Assembly: GCF_037975245.1 (NCBI RefSeq)
Contig: NC_092576.1
Span: 40,693,611-40,757,610 of the forward strand
Source: Apostichopus japonicus
Taxonomy: Eukaryota > Echinodermata > Holothuroidea > Aspidochirotida > Stichopodidae
DNA: 64,000 nucleotides
Reading direction: 5' to 3'
Part shown: in pieces, positions 35,627-45,308 of the stretch
Layout of the letters: each line of letters opens with the position of its first letter
How positions within the stretch are numbered: the first letter of the stretch is position 1
Position numbers and translations under genes: made by a program
The notes under the pieces: model-generated
Databases searched by the model: none
What the model was told of the DNA's origin: nothing
What the model saw: the letters and a program-made list of their open reading frames with translations, nothing else

Positions 35627-36500
35627 GTTGGAAGATTTGCATGATATTGATAATGTTATGTGCATTGATGTACATTAATCTCTGATCAACATTAGTTTTA
35701 AATTCACAGAATATTTGGTATAAACGACAAGCAATGCTGGCTTTTCGCTGTGACATTTTGTAAAGTCTGTCCTCCCTTTAATTCCAAACTAAATACTGCC
35801 ATTGTCACACCTCTCAAGATAATGTTTCAAAATAAATGGTAATCTAAACACCCTCTAGATGACCCTCTGTGACCCCCTCCGGATTTTATGATACCCATTA
35901 CTGAATGAATGTGCACAGGGAGTTAGTACTAGAGTATTGTACTGTAGGTACATACTTGTACACATGTACTGTACAGAAGCTTAACATAGGGAGAGCTTTG
36001 AAATGTTTTGGGGTTTCTAAGGTACTGCATATTTTCATTTCATTTTCCATCTAGCTGTTGATATGACTGAAAACCTGTTAAAATTATTTCTTGGGAGGGG
36101 ATAGGATTGGGGAATGTAGAGGTAGGGGAGAGGAGGGAGGTAGGGGTGGTGATAGGAGGGAGGGGTGGTGGTAATTACCATCACCATTTTGAGAGGTTTG
36201 GTGGGTTAAATGGTTATTTTTTATAGTGTTTGTTTGGTGCACATGAAAGGTACGTCATAGAGGCAATACATGTGAAGGGAGTGTGGATGTGTATGGAACT
36301 AGAAATTGACAGTTATAACTCCCGGGAGTGGCGGGGGGTGGGGAGTCGTGTGTGCCGCCTGGAAGTGTAGTTTCTTGTGCTCTCCCTTCCGTTTCTCATC
36401 CTGGACTTCAGTGGTTTTAACGAAGGATCAACTGGATTCATTAATATTCCAATCATTTGTTGAATTATGAATATTTCTATCTAGGATGGTGTCTTCGTTT
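35627..36500. other. No gene seen
   Basis: Unique DNA with a G-rich patch at about 36090-36175 (GGGAGGTAGGGGTGGTG units). No supported gene. Confidence 0.35.
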
Positions 36501-36612
36501 AATAATAATAATAATAAATGAGACTTATATAGCGCCAAATCAGTAAACAAAAGTCACTGCTCAAGGCGCTTTACAAAGAAAGTAAATTAATTTACAAATG
36601 AACAAGTGAAAA
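36501..36612 (-). mobile_element. LINE 3' end, copy 3 (tail only)
   Basis: Same 3' end as copies 1 and 2: (AAT)n, GAGACTTATATAGCGCC, CACTGCTCAAGGCGCTTTAC and the codons for FTCSFVN-stop on the minus strand. Only about 110 bp remain, so the copy is severely 5'-truncated. The TATATAGCGCC tail is the best-conserved part. Confidence 0.75.
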
Positions 36613-36754
36613 AAAATGGAGTAATAACTTGTCTCAGTACATTACAGTATGTGTACGTGTGTGTGTGTGTGTGTTCGACAGTATTCATGTGAAAGTTTCT
36701 GTACAAGAAGTTAAGGCAAAGAGAAAAGTGAGAGACAAAAACAGAAACAATAAA

Positions 36755-37175
36755 AGAAGAAGTAAAACAAGCAAACTATGTAATTAGTACTTGTGTATAA
36801 TTATTATTATCTAGTTTTTAGTGACAAATTAAATGACTGTTTAATATCTTTGAAGGGATGTAGGAAAAACAAAAGTGAAATATAACCCCCCCCCCCAAAA
36901 AAAAAAAATAGAAGAAACAAGCAAACTATGTAATCAATACTTGTGTACAATTATTACTATCTAGTTTTTAGTGACAAATTAAATGACTGTTTAATATCTT
37001 TGAAGGGATGTAAGGAAAACAAAAGTGAAATATACCCCCCCCCCCCCAAAAAAAAAAGAAGAAGAAGAAACAAGCAAACTATGTAATCAATACTTGTGTA
37101 TAATTATTATTATGATCTAGTTTTCAGTTACAAATTAAATGACTGTTTAATATCTTTGAAGGGATGTAAGCGGTC
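36755..37175. repeat. ~150-bp tandem repeat, three copies
   Basis: The block CAAGCAAACTATGTAAT...GTTTAATATCTTTGAAGG starts at 36768, 36918 and 37071 (period 150-153). Copies are separated by C-run/A-run joints (about 13 C then 10-12 A). The copies differ by only a few bases. The C/A joints are likely assembly-sensitive. Confidence 0.9.
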
Positions 37176-37621
37176 ATTTAAGACTGGACCTAGGTGGTTG
37201 TCCTACAAGTACAGCATAGTACATTGATCCCTGCCTGGCTACTGTATATACTGTACTGTATATACAGTACTGTTGTGTTGGTTGCATGGTTAGGTTAGAT
37301 ATATTTCATAAAGATAATATATCTATAAATTGTGATGGTAGCCAGAAGTTTATGTAGGTACTAGATATTACTACTTAAGCACACTACAAGAGGCTTATAT
37401 TATCCAAATTTTGTGAAGATCTAAGTTAGTGTTGAATAAACCGATCACCAATTGCTCTTCCAAACAGGGTTATTATACTTAAGTGCAGTACCTATATATA
37501 ACAAATATAGAAATTAATGTCGGAATATTTTTGGCTCCTGTGTTCGCTATTGTGATGCTGATTCCAATGTATACTGATCTGTGTAGCAAGTGGTATGACC
37601 GATATGTATTAAATTATTAAA

Positions 37622-37760
37622 ACACACCAGAGAAATTCCACTTCACGACCGGTTTCGTCCTTTTGGGACTCATCAGGCCAAGGTAGGAATCGAACCCCGG
37701 GATCTGGTGTCACAGACAAAAGTCTGTACCACTCGACCACAGTGATTCTACTGGTGTGTG
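37622..37760 (-). mobile_element. 139-bp SINE-like element with tRNA-type Pol III promoter and hammerhead ribozyme
   Basis: On the minus strand, in order: terminal CACACACCAG (37760-37751); a tRNA-like segment with A box TGGTCGAGTGG (37739-37729) and B box GGTTCGATTCC (37696-37686), about 33 nt apart as in tRNAs; a hammerhead core (37676-37652); then a 3' stretch ending CTGGTGTGT (37630-37622) that is the inverted repeat of the start. The tRNA part is not a real tRNA: the anticodon arm CAGAC-TTTT-GTCTG has a 4-nt loop and the T stem is degraded. Combining a Pol III promoter with a hammerhead is known from the schistosome Sm-alpha SINE-like family. Small hammerhead retroelements (retrozymes) occur in other animals. 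An A+T-rich stretch (37605-37620) follows on the 3' side. Single copy in this window. Confidence 0.75.
37640..37685 (-). ncRNA. Hammerhead ribozyme, type I-like
   Basis: The minus strand has every conserved core element: CTGATGA (C3-A9), stem II GTCC/GGAC closed by a CAAAA-type loop, GAAA (12-15.1), then ACCGGTC with the GUC cleavage triplet. Stem III would be tiny or formed between two copies through the palindrome ACCGGT, as in known double hammerheads. Stem I pairs CTTGGC with GTGAAG with a G-U and a G-G mismatch, and the element's terminal inverted repeat could extend it. The predicted cut lies between 37647 and 37646. The exact core makes chance unlikely. Activity is not shown and the weak stem I may lower it. 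Confidence 0.8.
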
Positions 37761-37898
37761 AAAGCGTGTATAAACTGGGATTTGTATAACTGTCAATGAG
37801 GGCGTATTACCCAAGTGTTATGATTGTACAGAGTGCAGCACACCAGGTGCAGTTTCAATCTGACAATTTACACATAATTACCTCTTTTTTTTGTACAG

Positions 37899-37948
37899 GC
37901 AAGGAAGCCAAACCGAGCAGAAAACCGGTCGAGAATTGGAATTAATGT
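37899..37948 (+). other. Exon-like segment (unproven)
   Basis: 50 nt flanked by a strong acceptor (pyrimidine tract TCTTTTTTTTGTACAG) and a consensus donor GTGAGT. Two of three frames are open: ARKPNRAETGRELELM plus two bases, or two bases plus KEAKPSRNRSRIGINV. CpG content and base composition are higher than in the flanks. The first frame is phase-compatible with the exon-like segment at 44553. No protein family is recognised. This is the best splice-bounded candidate in the window, but short such segments arise by chance. Confidence 0.3.
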
Positions 37949-38740
37949 GGTGAGTTGATCTTTATTAATTTAAGGTATATAATATATATATCTATTTTAT
38001 AAACAGGGGCGTACTATGTTTTAGAACTGTGCACCTATATTGACCCTCACACCATGTCAATGCCCAGCCCGCTCTTCCTTCAACAGTTTGTCGCAGTCGA
38101 AACAGGTGTAAGCATCATAACTTGTACTGTAAATATAGAGAGGCTTGTTGTACAAGTAGGAAAGAAAAGGGGGAAAATATTTAATGTTTGCATAATAACT
38201 TTGTCCATACTAAGCCCTTCAAGTCTGTTTTAAGAACATGCCATGTTTACTCAATGACTTCATGTTGGCTGAGTTGTCCTCCCCTACTTGACATTTCACA
38301 TTATTTTCATATCGAGTGAGCTTTCTCCGCAAATATGTCAGATACCGCCTACTCCAAACACGTAAGAAAGGTCAACTTTTGGTAGCTTGTGACCTTTGAC
38401 CATTTATAATATTTTATTGGGTATCCGTGATTGATTATAACATTAATTTATGTTCCCTTTATCCTGAACAAGCTGTATCCTAGCTATATATAACTTATTC
38501 CAGTAGACATAAAGATGTCAGAATATTATACCTGTGTGTTGCTTAATTTATGGAACAGTAGTAATTAATTCAAGGGTTGGATTACCAACTTCTGATCTAG
38601 TAAGCTGTTTGCTTGCACTTTAGAGAAAAAAGTTTGAACAATGGTACAATTTTAAATAAAGTTTTTTTTTAAACGACTTTTATTTGTCAGGAAAAGTGAA
38701 GAATGACATAAAGCCAGGGAGAAATTTATATCCGACATAT

Positions 38741-39003
38741 TTAATAATTAATAACAATTATGTAGATTTATATAGCGCCCGTCCATGATACTAGTAACTG
38801 CCCATGGCGCTTTACAAACTTGTGTAAAAGCATCAACAAACTCATTTCACAAAGAAAGTGGAGGGTAGTTTCGTCCAACAACAGAAAATTTTGATTGAAA
38901 AATGATAAACTCAGTTTTATCCCTGTAATTCAATTTGAGATGGTTTGAAGTAAACCAGCTATGAAGGTCTTTGATGCAACTTTCCATATCATCATAGAAT
39001 GTA
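38741..39003 (-). mobile_element. LINE fragment, copy 4: RT segment joined to 3' tail
   Basis: The minus strand encodes CIKDLHSWFTSNHLKLN then KTEFIIF, the conserved segment downstream of the catalytic FADD region in CR1/L2/jockey-like reverse transcriptases ('CI.DI..WM..N.LKLN..KTE'). Only about 40 codons later it runs into the 3' end GTAAAGCGCCATGGGCAGT, GGGCGCTATATAAATC and an A+T-rich tail. The remaining ~200 codons of the RT are missing, so this is an internal deletion or a chimera. Its tail differs from copies 1-3, indicating a different LINE family. Confidence 0.75.
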
Positions 39004-39090
39004 AAATGCAAAATGCACAAATTGCTTCACAAATTTAGATGCATATTACACATGTATACATATTACTAAATACACACATATAAAGACACT

Positions 39091-39310
39091 ATTCCATCCC
39101 ATTGCAACTCAAAGTTTCATGCTCACATTGAGATCTTTACACTGTGGCGATCATCAGGCAACTGATGATCGCCTTATTTGCCTGATGATCGCCTAATGAT
39201 CGCCTTATTTGCCTGATGATCGCCTGATGAACGCCTTATTTGCCTGATGATCGCCGCAGTGAAAAGAACTCAATGTGTGTGTGAAACTCTGAGTGGCAAC
39301 GCAATGGAAT
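39091..39310. mobile_element. Foldback element with GCCTGATGATCGCC repeats
   Basis: Two ~65-bp arms are imperfect reverse complements: ATTCCATCCCATTGC, AACTCAAAGTTTCA, CACATTGAG and CACTGTGGCGATCATCAGGC on the left; GCCTGATGATCGCCGCAGTG, CTCAATGTG, TGAAACTCTGAG and GCAATGGAAT on the right. The centre is 3-4 units of about 22 bp (GCCTGATGATCGCCTTATTT). Weaker symmetry continues about 25 bp outward on both sides. No target duplication was identified. The ~80-codon frames over the right arm are not genes. Confidence 0.75.
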
Positions 39311-40240
39311 TTGTGTTTATACATGTATATATCTTTATAGCTCTGCACTGGTCAGTTCTATTGAGCACTATACTGATATTTCTGAACTTTATATACCTGT
39401 ATATAAAATGGTCGATTGGACAAGGATGCATTGTGTCACACACTCTTACCAAGTCATTAGGTCATTATACTTATATAACCTGTCAACTTCTTAAATAATA
39501 AGCCAGGAATTATTAATCCAACACCAAAAAGTGTGTCCTACAATCAATTTAATGTAATACCCTTTAATACGTTTTGCATTGACAAACTGTTTAAAGTAAA
39601 GCCTACAGTGCTGCTCCCTCTGTGCAAGTGTCTATGGGTGAGAGTAATAAACAATGAATAAAAAACAATGAAGCTGACCATGTACTTAAGTCTTTTCACA
39701 AACAACTGATACTGTATGTGTGTGGGTGAAGTAAATTCCTCAAGTGAGGCCTCCAATGCTTAGTAGAGTGGTGGAGGGACTCTGTCATGCTTGATTTAAG
39801 GCCAATGTGGATTGATTTTGATCCGAGGGCCATTGTCTGGATGTTGGCGATGAGAGTGTGGTTCCAAATAAGAACTACTCTTAGAGATAGAGCTCCTTCT
39901 CAGTGAAAGACAGGTTTCCATTATGGATGCTTCAAATGGTGACAAAAGAAAATAAATGTGAAGATCTTTTGTTTACATTGTGAATATTGTTATAAAAATC
40001 AAGTACCTGTGGCTAGCTTAGAACTGTTAAATTGTGTAGATTTATACTAGTATGTACAGTAAAGGTACAGTAGATGAATGTGCAATATAATGGCAAAGGT
40101 ATTACAAAAGCCAGGGACAACACTTTCTGACATTTGCCCTATGAAAAAGGTACATGTTGATAGCCGTTTGTTTAACAGAGGGAGGCTTGCTTGAGGAGAG
40201 TGCCAAATATGCAGATTTTAGCTGAAATGTTGGTTTTCAA
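39311..40240. other. No gene seen
   Basis: Unique DNA. The 60-83-codon frames on both strands of 39247-39756 show no motif. Confidence 0.35.
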
Positions 40241-40242
40241 TA

Positions 40243-40858
40243 ATTGACAGATAGATTGACAGAAGTGTTGACAGATAGGTTGACACGTATTTGACAGATA
40301 CATTGCCAGTAGTGTTGAAAGATGTATATGCTGACGATTGTCCTGACACATGTTGACAGGTACGTACAGTGTAGTCAGAAGTGTTGATGGATATGTTGAC
40401 AAGTATGTTGACATGTATGTCGACACATGTTGAAAGGTGTGTTGTCAGATGTGTTGAAAAAGATATTGTTACATATTGACAGGTATATTGTCAGAGGTGT
40501 TGAAAGGTAGGTGTGTTGACAGATTCTTGACAGATCTGTTGACACATGTTGATATGTACAATATGATGTTGAAAGTGTTGAAGGATTTTTGGAGGCATGA
40601 TAACAGGTATAATGTCAGAAGTGTTGAAAATATATGTTGACACATGTTTTATGATGTTTGAGGTGTTGACAGATATTTTGACGCATGTTCAGGTCATGTC
40701 AGAATTGTTGACAGATATGTTGACAACTGTGCACACTGCACAGTAGTGTTCAAAGACATTTTGACAGGTCTTATGTCCAGGAGTGTTGAAGGACATGTTG
40801 ACAGATGTCAGATAGGTTGACAGAATGTTGATGCTTGATAGATATTTCGGACAGACGT
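40243..40858. repeat. Degenerate TGTTGACA(G/C)(A/G)T array
   Basis: TGTTGACAGATATGTTGACA-type strings recur about 35-40 times with irregular 10-25-bp spacing and many substitutions (TGTTGAAAG, TGTTGATGG, ATTGTCAG). It is an old minisatellite losing periodicity. The 84-codon serine/threonine minus frame at 40172-40426 comes from it. Confidence 0.75.
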
Positions 40859-41319
40859 ATCAGGTTACATCATGGGAGACGGACTGAGTTACCCTAAATC
40901 TTGTCAACCAACCCAGACAAACTGTGGAATTCCTCCAGAATGTACTTGTGTACTATGAATAGAAGAGACTTTGTATGTAGTATGTAGGTAGTGTACATAT
41001 TCATAGTACATCTACAGTACTACAGGACATCCCACATTGTATCTCAAATTCACATAGCATGCTAGCAAATACAATAGATATTTGAGATATAGTCCAAATT
41101 AGTCCAGGAAATAGACCTGTCTGCTCTAGAGACTCATTGACTGCATCTCGCTTTCCTGTTGTCCTAATCTGTGTAACTTGATAACGTTTCCTCATTGATC
41201 AGTCTGATTAATTTCTCTCAGCGTATTATGAACTATATAATCCGTAAAACGTTCACATTTCTTTCGACTTGTGAATACATGTGTCTGAGTTTTTCTGTCA
41301 GTTGTTCCAAAGTTATTCA
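40859..41319. other. No gene seen
   Basis: Unique sequence with no supported gene or repeat. Confidence 0.35.
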
Positions 41320-41332
41320 AAGTTGAAACAGG

Positions 41333-41945
41333 TGGAGTGGAGAGGGAGGACGGAGGGGAGCGATAGGGCAGAGAGGGAGGGGAGAGTGGAGAGGGAGGGG
41401 AGAGGGAGGGGAGAGGGAGGGGTGTGGGAGGGCGGGGTGAAAGGGAGGACGGAGGCAAGAGGGAGGTAGGAGGGAAGAGGTAGGGCAGAGGGGACAGGAA
41501 GGGGAGAGGGAGGGGAGAGGGAGGACTGAGGGGAGAGGGAGGACTGAGGGGAGAGGGAGGACTGAGGGGAGAGGGAGGACTGAGGGGAGAGGGAGGTAGG
41601 AGGGAAGAGGGAGGTAGGAGGGAAGAGGGAAGTAGGAGGGAAGAGGGAAGGCAGAGGGGTGAGGAAGGGGAGGGGGATAGGGAGGGGAGAGGGAGGACTG
41701 AAGGGAGAGGGAGAGGGAGAACTGAAGGGAGAGGGAGGGGAGAGGGAGGAGAGGGGAAGGGGAGAGGTAGGACGGAGGAGAGAGGGAGGGCAGAGTGATA
41801 GGGAGGGGAGAGGGAGGATGGAGGGGAGAGGGGAGAGGGAGGATGGAGGGGAGAGGGAGGGCAGAGGTGAGAGGGAGGTAGGAAGGGAGAGGGACAGAGA
41901 GAGGGAGGGAGGAGGGAAAAGGGAGGGTGGAGGGTGGAGGGAGTA
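41333..41945 (+). repeat. Polypurine minisatellite (GGACTGAGGGGAGAGGGA and variants)
   Basis: About 610 bp of almost pure purine on the + strand. The clearest period is 18 bp (GAGGGAGGACTGAGGGGA, four copies at 41512-41588), next to GGGAAGAGGGAGGTAGGA units at 41597-41645. GAGAGG-type units fill the rest. Frames of 60-211 codons across it read PLPSLS/REGRG-type low complexity on minus and plus strands and are not genes. Confidence 0.93.
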
Positions 41946-42279
41946 CATAGGGGATTGTTTACTATTAATATGAAGAGTTCATTTCCGCCTTCCTGTTTGT
42001 AACCCCCATGGTACTTTCACGTCAACAGAATAATTTCCACGTTTGCGTTCACAAGCCAGTTAATTAAGGAGATTATAACTAAATAATAACAAGTGGTAAA
42101 CGATTTAGGGGAAATCCCATAACATTGTTGGTTTTGCAAGTTCTTATTTCCCAAACAACAAATCACAAATATATGCAGTTGAGAGCATGTTGCATAACTT
42201 TTGTGAGGATGTTGCAAGAATTGATTATAACATACAATGAGTCTGTACACGTAAGGCAACATGATTGCACTCGCTCAAT

Positions 42280-42400
42280 GGGCATCATCACATCACAGAG
42301 CTATGTTACTTTCAAATTCACTCTCGGTACAAACTGCGACGATTTCGCCTCTCACAATCTCTCAATTGAATGTGTAGGAACTGAAGACAAATTTCAGCAG
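42280..42400 (+). repeat. Diverged arm of TTAA MITE family 2
   Basis: TTCACTCTCGGTACAAA, CTCTCACAATCTCTCAA and TGTAGGAA...AAATTTC line up with the right arm of 25575-26144 (TTCACTCTTGGTACGAA, CTCTCAATATCTCAA, ATAGGAA...AAATATC). No partner arm or TTAA was found. The 124-codon + frame through it (42125-42499) is therefore probably repeat-derived. Confidence 0.4.
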
Positions 42401-42499
42401 GTAACTCCGATGTTGTTCGTCTTTCTATCAGTCCAAAAATATATTAAATATGGAAAATTCTATAATCCATTGTGGTTTCCCAGAATATATAAACTTTAA

Positions 42500-43483
42500 T
42501 GCACTAAAAAAAGTAGTGTATACCTTGGGGGTTAAACAGGACTACAGTACTTGCATATATCAGGGCATCACTTTATTGACATTCAAATTTCGTGAATGCA
42601 CAGAAGTTTGTCTCAGGTTATAAAATAGTAATATGAATGCTCTGTAGAAAACTGTTATACATCTTTGCCCAGCTTGTGTAGCAGCTTGGCCAGGTTGTGT
42701 AGTATTTTGTGATAGCGATGCTGGATAAATTATTCCCTGGATATAGTACATATTTGTGTGTGTATATGCAATTATGCATTATGTGTAATGTAACGTCACC
42801 CAGTTGGGACAAGCTTTTTCTATACTGTTTAGTGTTATGTCCCGCTTACAGAGCACTCGTATTGTCAGTACGAACAGTACGAATATCATGTTTCTATCAG
42901 ATCAAGGTTAGGAACTGTTTGTACTGTCAATACCACTGCTTTGAGAGCATGATATTGAAGTACAGTTTAGAGAGGTACAGTAGTAGCATACATGTAGGAA
43001 ATTGTCCCAACTGGCTGGTAACGCACTTGTATGAGACATATCAACATGTTTAGGAATACAGTAATTTAAAGTAACTTTCAAAATGAAAGAATCTGCTTCC
43101 TAGAACTATGATCATGTGCACACAGATGTCATTGTAACACTAACAGGCTATAAATGTTATCCCAGATGGATGGATGGATGCTCCATTGTTTTTTCGAGGG
43201 AGGGTGAAACAGTTATGGGAAAAAACGACATTTCAGGAAGTCATCCGTCCTTATTCACTTCCTTCTCCGTGGTTGTAAAAGAAACATTTAAAAAAAAAAA
43301 TGATGAACAGCTTTACCAACTGGTTTGATCTCATGAGATAATATATATGTATTGCCCATGACTGAACATGTACACTATAAATATTAAACAATGGTTGGAT
43401 ACTGTAGCCTGTAGGACTGGAATATGTGAGTAAATAACATCCAAATGAACACTGATGTCCATATATATCCTACAGAACATATC
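42500..43483. other. No gene seen
   Basis: Unique DNA. A 114-codon + frame at 42709-43053 has no recognised motif, no splice context and no start that stands out. Confidence 0.3.
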
Positions 43484-43870
43484 CAATAAAACATGGACAT
43501 ATCCTCCAGAGTGTGGACATATCCTTTAGCACATGAACATATCTCCAGGACATATCCCTTAGAACATGGACATATCCTCCAGAGTGTGGACATATCCTTT
43601 AGCACATGAACATATCTCCAGGACATATCCCTTAGAACATGGACATATCCTCCAGAGTGTGGACATATCCTTTAGCACATGAACATATCTCCAGGACATA
43701 TCCCTTAGAACATGGACATATCCTCCAGAGTGTGGACATATCCTTTAGCACATGAACATATCTCCAGGACATATCCCTTCGAACATGGACATATCCTCAA
43801 GGACAAACATGATCCCTTAGAACATTTATACATTCTCTAGGACATATATCCTTTAGCACATCATCTCATG
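43484..43870. repeat. 73-bp minisatellite, about four full copies
   Basis: CCTCCAGAGTGTGGACATAT starts at 43503, 43576, 43649 and 43722, exactly 73 bp apart. Each unit is itself built from four related pieces: GGACATATCCTCCAG, GGACATATCCTTTAGCACAT, GAACATATCTCCA and GGACATATCCCTTAGAACAT. Full copies are almost identical; the downstream edge (to about 43870) is degenerate. Confidence 0.93.
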
Positions 43871-44552
43871 GGGAACATTTTGCTGTTAATTGTATCCATA
43901 CTGGCCCCTCCTATGTTAAGAACTCCTACATGGCTGACATTGTAAGTTTAATGACAACAGACAATAAATTTATGACCATGAGTATTGACCATGATTAGGC
44001 ACTTTATAGCATATTTGGGACTTTATAGCATATTTGGGACTTAATAGCCATATTTGAGACTTTATAGCATTTTTTGGGAACTAATGGCCTAGATATATGT
44101 ATTACGGTCAATCCTTGTTAAATATTCTTTAGTGACCCTATCAAATTTATGACCACGGAAAGTTGTAGAATTTCCACATGTGGACGCTGAAGAGTTCCTG
44201 TGGATGTGTTCCATATTGTTTTAGTTCCGACAAATCAAGATGGCCGAAAATACAAGATGGCTGCCTTGCTGCTGATGATGTATCACACAAATTGCATATA
44301 TTTGTACAGTAATATGCTGTCAGTTTTATCAATGTCTGTACCTTGCCCCTACAGTATCTGATAAAGACATACCAAAGGAATGAATCCTCCCTATTAAATA
44401 AAAGGCTCTGTTTGTTAATTCCGTGGGAAAATAATATGATAATCTTTGTACTCTCAGAAGTTAATGTTTACACACTCCACAGTTTTGCATGAGTTTACTG
44501 TAGCTTGTCATTGAATTGTATTTTAATGTGTCTGCTTGGTGATATTTTTCAG
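43871..44552. other. No gene seen; short GACTTTATAGCATATTTGG repeat
   Basis: GGGACTTTATAGCATATTTG-like units recur about four times at 44000-44080. AAGATGGCCGAAAATACAAG and CAAGATGGCTG are adjacent at 44240-44265. No supported gene. Confidence 0.4.
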
Positions 44553-44622
44553 GGCCACTGTCGGTAAACTGAGACTAACTGGAATCCATTCCTATGGAAT
44601 AATGATATTCTCCATTTTACAG
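44553..44622 (+). other. Exon-like segment (unproven)
   Basis: 70 nt between GATATTTTTCAG and GTCAGA. One frame is open (one base, then 23 codons beginning ATVGKLRLTG and ending FSILQ). It could follow the 37899-37948 segment in phase, giving a W codon at the junction. No family is recognised, and the donor is only moderate. Confidence 0.18.
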
Positions 44623-44857
44623 GTCAGAGTAGGTGGTTGAACCATTTCAGTATATTGAAGTGAAACAAGGTTTTATCGAATATTTATTTGATTTAATTTC
44701 AGTTTGGGAGTTTCAGGTTGTAGTTTTATTCTTCTCTGATGGAAGCAATTCAGGTCGCCTTGCATTGCTCTAGACTAATTGCAACGTTTGTGTACTATTT
44801 TAGGTTAATAGTTTATATGCCAACCGACCGTTACAGGACTTTTCGTTTTGATAATGG

Positions 44858-45300
44858 TAGGGATGCACCGGATCCAACTTTTTGGATCCGGCCGGAACCG
44901 GATTTTGCCGGATAGTACATGAACCGGATTTTTTCATTACACAATAGAAAATCATTAATAAGAAGTAGAAGTATGAAACAAGGAGCAAATGTTAGGTGAG
45001 GTATACGCATATTATAAAGAAGGTGAAATTAAGACCCCATTTAGTGGGTCAGACCATTGAGAAAATTAAATTAAACATGTTAAACCTAATTTTTCATTAC
45101 TTTGAATGTTTTTATTAATTTTTGGAAATAGTTTACATTGATTTAAGTTAATACCATCACCTTTTTAAGGAATAATTCAGGCCAGATTTTGAAAAAGATC
45201 CGGCCAGATTTTGAAAAATATCCGGCCGGAACCGGAACCGGATAATTGCTCACTATCCAGCCGGATAGTCCGGCCGGACCGGATATCCGGTGCATCCCTA
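44858..45300. mobile_element. hAT-superfamily MITE with perfect 8-bp target duplication
   Basis: 443 bp with perfect 15-bp inverted ends TAGGGATGCACCGGA and TCCGGTGCATCCCTA. It is flanked by GATAATGG at 44850-44857 and 45301-45308. The 8-bp duplication and the TAGGGATGCACCG end are hallmarks of hAT elements. Both subterminal regions carry many copies of CCGGAT / ATCCGGC in opposite orientation (GGATCCGGCCGGAACCGG and GATCCGGCC...), a pattern often seen as transposase-binding repeats. No coding capacity. Confidence 0.93.
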
Positions 45301-45308
45301 GATAATGG

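Noticed and set aside
37680-37745. tRNA gene on the minus strand
   Set aside because: Four-base anticodon loop, broken T stem and no acceptor pairing; it is the promoter part of the hammerhead element.
38091-38109. Micro-exon between CTTCCTTCAACAG and GTGTAAG
   Set aside because: Only 19 nt; the signals are acceptable but a segment this short is expected often by chance.
39170-39260. CTGATGA strings as further hammerhead cores
   Set aside because: They belong to the GCCTGATGATCGCC repeat and no GAAA or stem II follows.
41192-41973. Frames of 60-211 codons on both strands
   Set aside because: Low-complexity translation of the polypurine tract.
42125-42499. 124-codon + frame as a gene
   Set aside because: Its centre aligns with the arm of a TTAA MITE (25575-26144), so it is probably repeat-derived.
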